In this document: positions 30,901 through 32,205 of the stretch, piece after piece | How the letters are laid out: every line of letters starts with the position of its first letter | Numbering within the stretch: position 1 is the first letter of the stretch | Assembly: GCA_048061315.1 (NCBI GenBank) | Contig: JBGMRJ010000020.1 | Coordinates: 1-32,205 of the forward strand | Direction: 5' to 3' | DNA: 32,205 nucleotides | From: CAYQUC01 sp048061315 | GTDB lineage: Bacteria; Pseudomonadota; Gammaproteobacteria; UBA6429; Thiohalophilaceae | Position numbers and translations under genes: made by a program | The notes under the pieces: generated by a model | Told to the model about the DNA's origin: nothing | Seen by the model: the letters and a program-made list of their open reading frames with translations, nothing else | Databases searched by the model: none

Positions 30901-31089
30901 TGCTAGTGGTCCGGACAAGTAGCCTTCTTTAAAGACTTCGACATCCATAATCGCTTTGTCTGTTTCAACTGTGGCAACAATATCACCACGTTCTACTTTG
31001 TCACCCAGTTGTTTTTCCCAACTAACAACAACACCTTCTTCCATGGTGTCAGACAATTTCGGCATTTTTATTGTATAGGCATTGGACAT
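28000..31089 (-). CDS. Fused pyruvate dehydrogenase E2-E3 protein
   Basis: The 1029-residue product joins dihydrolipoamide acetyltransferase and dihydrolipoamide dehydrogenase. Two nearly identical lipoyl domains (about 5-80 and 126-201) carry lipoyl lysines Lys45 and Lys166 in VETDKAIMDVEVF. A Ser/Ala/Lys/Pro linker leads to the E3-binding domain (TPYARQLAGAHGIDLNSITG) and the E2 catalytic domain with D-H487-R-I-V-N-G, where Asn491 replaces the usual Asp of HxxxDG. After another Ala/Ser/Pro linker comes E3: GGGPGGEDAA FAD loop, redox C578-LWRG-C583, GGGAIGVEMAQ NAD loop and HPHPTQTE catalytic His/Glu. It acts with E1 encoded just upstream to make acetyl-CoA. Confidence 0.96.
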   Translation of the reverse strand: MSNAYTIKMPKLSDTMEEGVVVSWEKQLGDKVERGDIVATVETDKAIMDVEVFKEGYLSGPLAAEDSTVLVGDAMAFLVATTDEVSNEGAAVSEQGSAEATVSDEPDDKNLESDSELSDEIPKDAYAIKMPKLSDTMEEGVMVSWEKSLGDKVERGDVVAQVETDKAIMDVEVFKEGYLSGPLADEDSTVAVGDAIAFLVAESSQVLDSKKTASSKSSKQQATSKIKSAPSGTHKAKTTIAAMPSGATPAPRPRNGKATPYARQLAGAHGIDLNSITGTGIDGIIVAADVLNSEVQKTSTKRIYQVPGEGRQMTAMEKAVAHNMEYSLSMPLFRVTINIDPGALKTASKAKGVSLTVAMAKAAAMAIKEFPIINAVYQHEDRIVEREEIDIGIAVSTDGMGLVVPVLRDVANTGVAELGTSWKDLVDRARIRRLKPEEYSNPTFTISNMGMLGVSHFDAIPSPGTSAIFAIATTGPEGMPVTITADHRIVNGADAAQFLKVFKNHVENPQWLDSAASSSSTAPQAPASSGFDIPKGDWDYDVVVIGGGPGGEDAARDLVEHGFKVAMVNDSAFPGGECLWRGCIPSKAWRAAADRIRDRADDIHLGIEGTTKAILNWKKLDKTRKNVLETRGGMALNTDKGVKIDVIQGFASFEDDHRVFVDTSGNQKDPHVRSVSGAKPKGKSISFGCAIVATGAPPFVPAIPGAHDGLETGGVLTSDTVWALKDTPARIGVIGGGAIGVEMAQIFQDFGAKVLLLEGMDRILAEVETEVAKHLTEVLNNDKRLTIETAAKVVGIKGEPGDMKITFEDSTGKKRSFGCDYVIMATGKRPALESLNLDKAGIKTDKGVIVADAQSKTSVPHIFAVGDVIGGLMLAHTAGQQGRVAAATISGEYMTYDQDKDSGVIFTRPEAAFVGLSVAQAKAKGIDAVEIKVPMSIDAKAMINNETHGLIKIVADKVSHRVIGVHYLADHADTLIGEGVMMVAGELTLETVAHAIHPHPTQTELFGDMARRLLSRLRRAEKRAAKAKK

Positions 31090-31122
31090 AAGATCTGTTT
31101 CTAATTTCCGGTAATTTTTATT

Positions 31123-32103
31123 TTAAATTTTTCCTAATGCTTTTAAAGCACCATGATAAACGTCTTCGGCATCAGGAATTGCAGCTTGTTCTAGTGTGTG
31201 ATTATAAGGCACAGGCACATCAGCAGCATAAACTCGCACGGGTTGTGAATCTAATGCATAAAAACAATCTTCAGTGATTATCGCCATAATTTCTGAACCA
31301 ACACCCACAGCAGCTTCATCTTCTTCTGCAATCACGACTCTATGGGTTTTTTCAACCGAGCGGCGAATGGTATCACGATCAATTGGTTTTAATGCCCGTA
31401 AATCCAGAACCTCGGCATTAATACCATCGGCTTCGAGTTTTTTAGCAGCTTCTAAACACAGATGCACACTGTAGTTATAACCAATTAAAGTAATATCCGT
31501 GCCATCTTTAACGATTTCTGCACCTTCTAACGGCCGGAAGAATTCTTCATCCGGAATGTCTTCTTTCATGTTATACATGCGTTCGTGCTCAATGATAATA
31601 ACAGGATCATTACATCGAACCGCTGATTTTAACATGCCATAAGCATCAAGAGGACCACGTGGTGTTACCACACGTAAACCGGAGGTACTCATAAACATAC
31701 GTGCTAATCGAGCTGAATGTTGTGCTGCCAATTGATGAGCGGTACCACCTGGAGTACGCATTACAATAGGACAGGTTGCCCGGCCACCCGACATGTAGCG
31801 AATTTTTGCTGCTGCATTTATCAGGGTATCTAATGCTAATAACGCAAAGTTAATCGACATGATTTCAATAATAGGTCGCATGCCAACCATCGAAGCACCA
31901 ATACCAATACCGGTGTAGGAGTTTTCAGAGATTGGGCAATCAATTACGCGCTTCTCGCCGTATTTTTCATACAAGCCCATTGTTGCTTTATAAGTACCAC
32001 CAACAACACCAATATCTTCACCCATTGCAATGACCATTTTGTCATTTGCCATTTCTTCATCGTGGGCGCGTTGAATCGCTTCCCAATATGCAAGTTCTGC
32101 CAT
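31123..32103 (-). CDS. pdhB: Pyruvate dehydrogenase E1 component, beta subunit
   Basis: The 326-residue product is the beta subunit of a heterotetrameric E1. MGEDIGVVGGTYKAT with the thiamine-proximal glutamate, then CPISENSYTGIGIGASMVGMRPI, MRTPGG, QHSARLARMFM, EHERMYNMKEDIPDEE and the C-terminal DVPVPYNHTLE are diagnostic and closest to the plastid/cyanobacterial type of PDH E1 beta. With E1 alpha it decarboxylates pyruvate through thiamine diphosphate and acetylates the lipoyl groups of E2. An AAGG ribosome site precedes the ATG; the gene lies 13 bp after pdhA and 33 bp before the E2-E3 gene, so the three form one operon. Confidence 0.95.
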   Translation of the reverse strand: MAELAYWEAIQRAHDEEMANDKMVIAMGEDIGVVGGTYKATMGLYEKYGEKRVIDCPISENSYTGIGIGASMVGMRPIIEIMSINFALLALDTLINAAAKIRYMSGGRATCPIVMRTPGGTAHQLAAQHSARLARMFMSTSGLRVVTPRGPLDAYGMLKSAVRCNDPVIIIEHERMYNMKEDIPDEEFFRPLEGAEIVKDGTDITLIGYNYSVHLCLEAAKKLEADGINAEVLDLRALKPIDRDTIRRSVEKTHRVVIAEEDEAAVGVGSEIMAIITEDCFYALDSQPVRVYAADVPVPYNHTLEQAAIPDAEDVYHGALKALGKI

Positions 32104-32116
32104 CTTCGTTACCGCC

Positions 32117-32205
32117 TTATGATTTTAGTGGCCCAATCCAGCGTGGATCCGGATTGTCATCGAGTACGTATTTGTTAAGATCTTCAACTTTTGGTTCAGG
32201 ACCTT
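32117..32205 (-). CDS. pdhA: Pyruvate dehydrogenase E1 alpha, C-terminal end (partial)
   Basis: Only the last 28 codons are inside the window: GPEPKVEDLNKYV, DDNPDPRWIGPLKS, then TAA. The position directly ahead of the E1 beta gene identifies it as the alpha subunit, which binds thiamine diphosphate together with beta. The thiamine motif GDG...N lies outside the window. The short tail alone would not identify it; the call relies mainly on gene order. Confidence 0.75.
   Translation of the reverse strand, partial: GPEPKVEDLNKYVLDDNPDPRWIGPLKS

Overview
The window looks like a scaffolded draft chromosome piece, probably from a metagenome, of an AT-rich gammaproteobacterium. The lineage call rests on the order rsxABCDGE-nth, a MotY-like and a ChpA/FimL-like motility protein, a DUF1415 protein and the overall protein resemblance. 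It contains two runs of exactly 100 N (3005-3104 and 5691-5790), which are scaffold gaps of unknown true length, and both cut genes. I see no tRNA, rRNA, CRISPR array, insertion sequence or phage gene.

Layout. 1-225 is the end of metG (+). 226-4130 is a minus-strand block: a small lipoprotein, a MOSC protein, a DUF1415 protein, two glutaredoxin-like proteins, a glutathione S-transferase and a GNAT acetyltransferase. 4274-10512 (+) is the Rnf/Rsx electron-transfer operon rsxABCDGE followed by nth (endonuclease III) and a DUF1841 gene. After about 680 bp of AT-rich non-coding DNA comes the most interesting region, 11192-13886 (+): a copper-type RiPP cluster of the Hvf/bufferin kind. It has a secreted precursor with ten (E/D)GKCG motifs, an MNIO (DUF692) maturase, its DUF2063 partner and a DoxX membrane protein. 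14221-15960 (+) is a ChpA-N-terminus/FimL-like protein. 15979-26617 is a long minus-strand stretch: argG, a MotY/OmpA-like protein, a small membrane protein, a GFA-family protein, a RelA/SpoT-type HD + CBS + HEPN-like protein, a beta-propeller diheme cytochrome lipoprotein, a patatin-like lipoprotein, a decayed SRPBCC gene and a DUF4034 protein. 26688-27907 is a divergent HxlR regulator / SDR pair. A strong hairpin terminator at 27941-27975 separates it from the convergent pyruvate dehydrogenase genes (28000-end, minus): a fused E2-E3 protein, E1 beta, and the 3' end of E1 alpha.

How the parts fit. Pyruvate dehydrogenase yields NADH and acetyl-CoA, and Rnf exchanges electrons between NADH and low-potential carriers across the membrane. 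The glutaredoxin/GST block suggests thiol-redox maintenance. The Hvf-like cluster would make a periplasmic, post-translationally modified, copper-binding peptide. Several promoters carry perfect dyads overlapping the predicted -35 region. The most unusual single protein is the HD/CBS/HEPN-like fusion at 19554-20888, which may couple alarmone or nucleotide sensing to an RNase-like domain. All functional statements are read from sequence motifs and remembered family knowledge; no database search was run.
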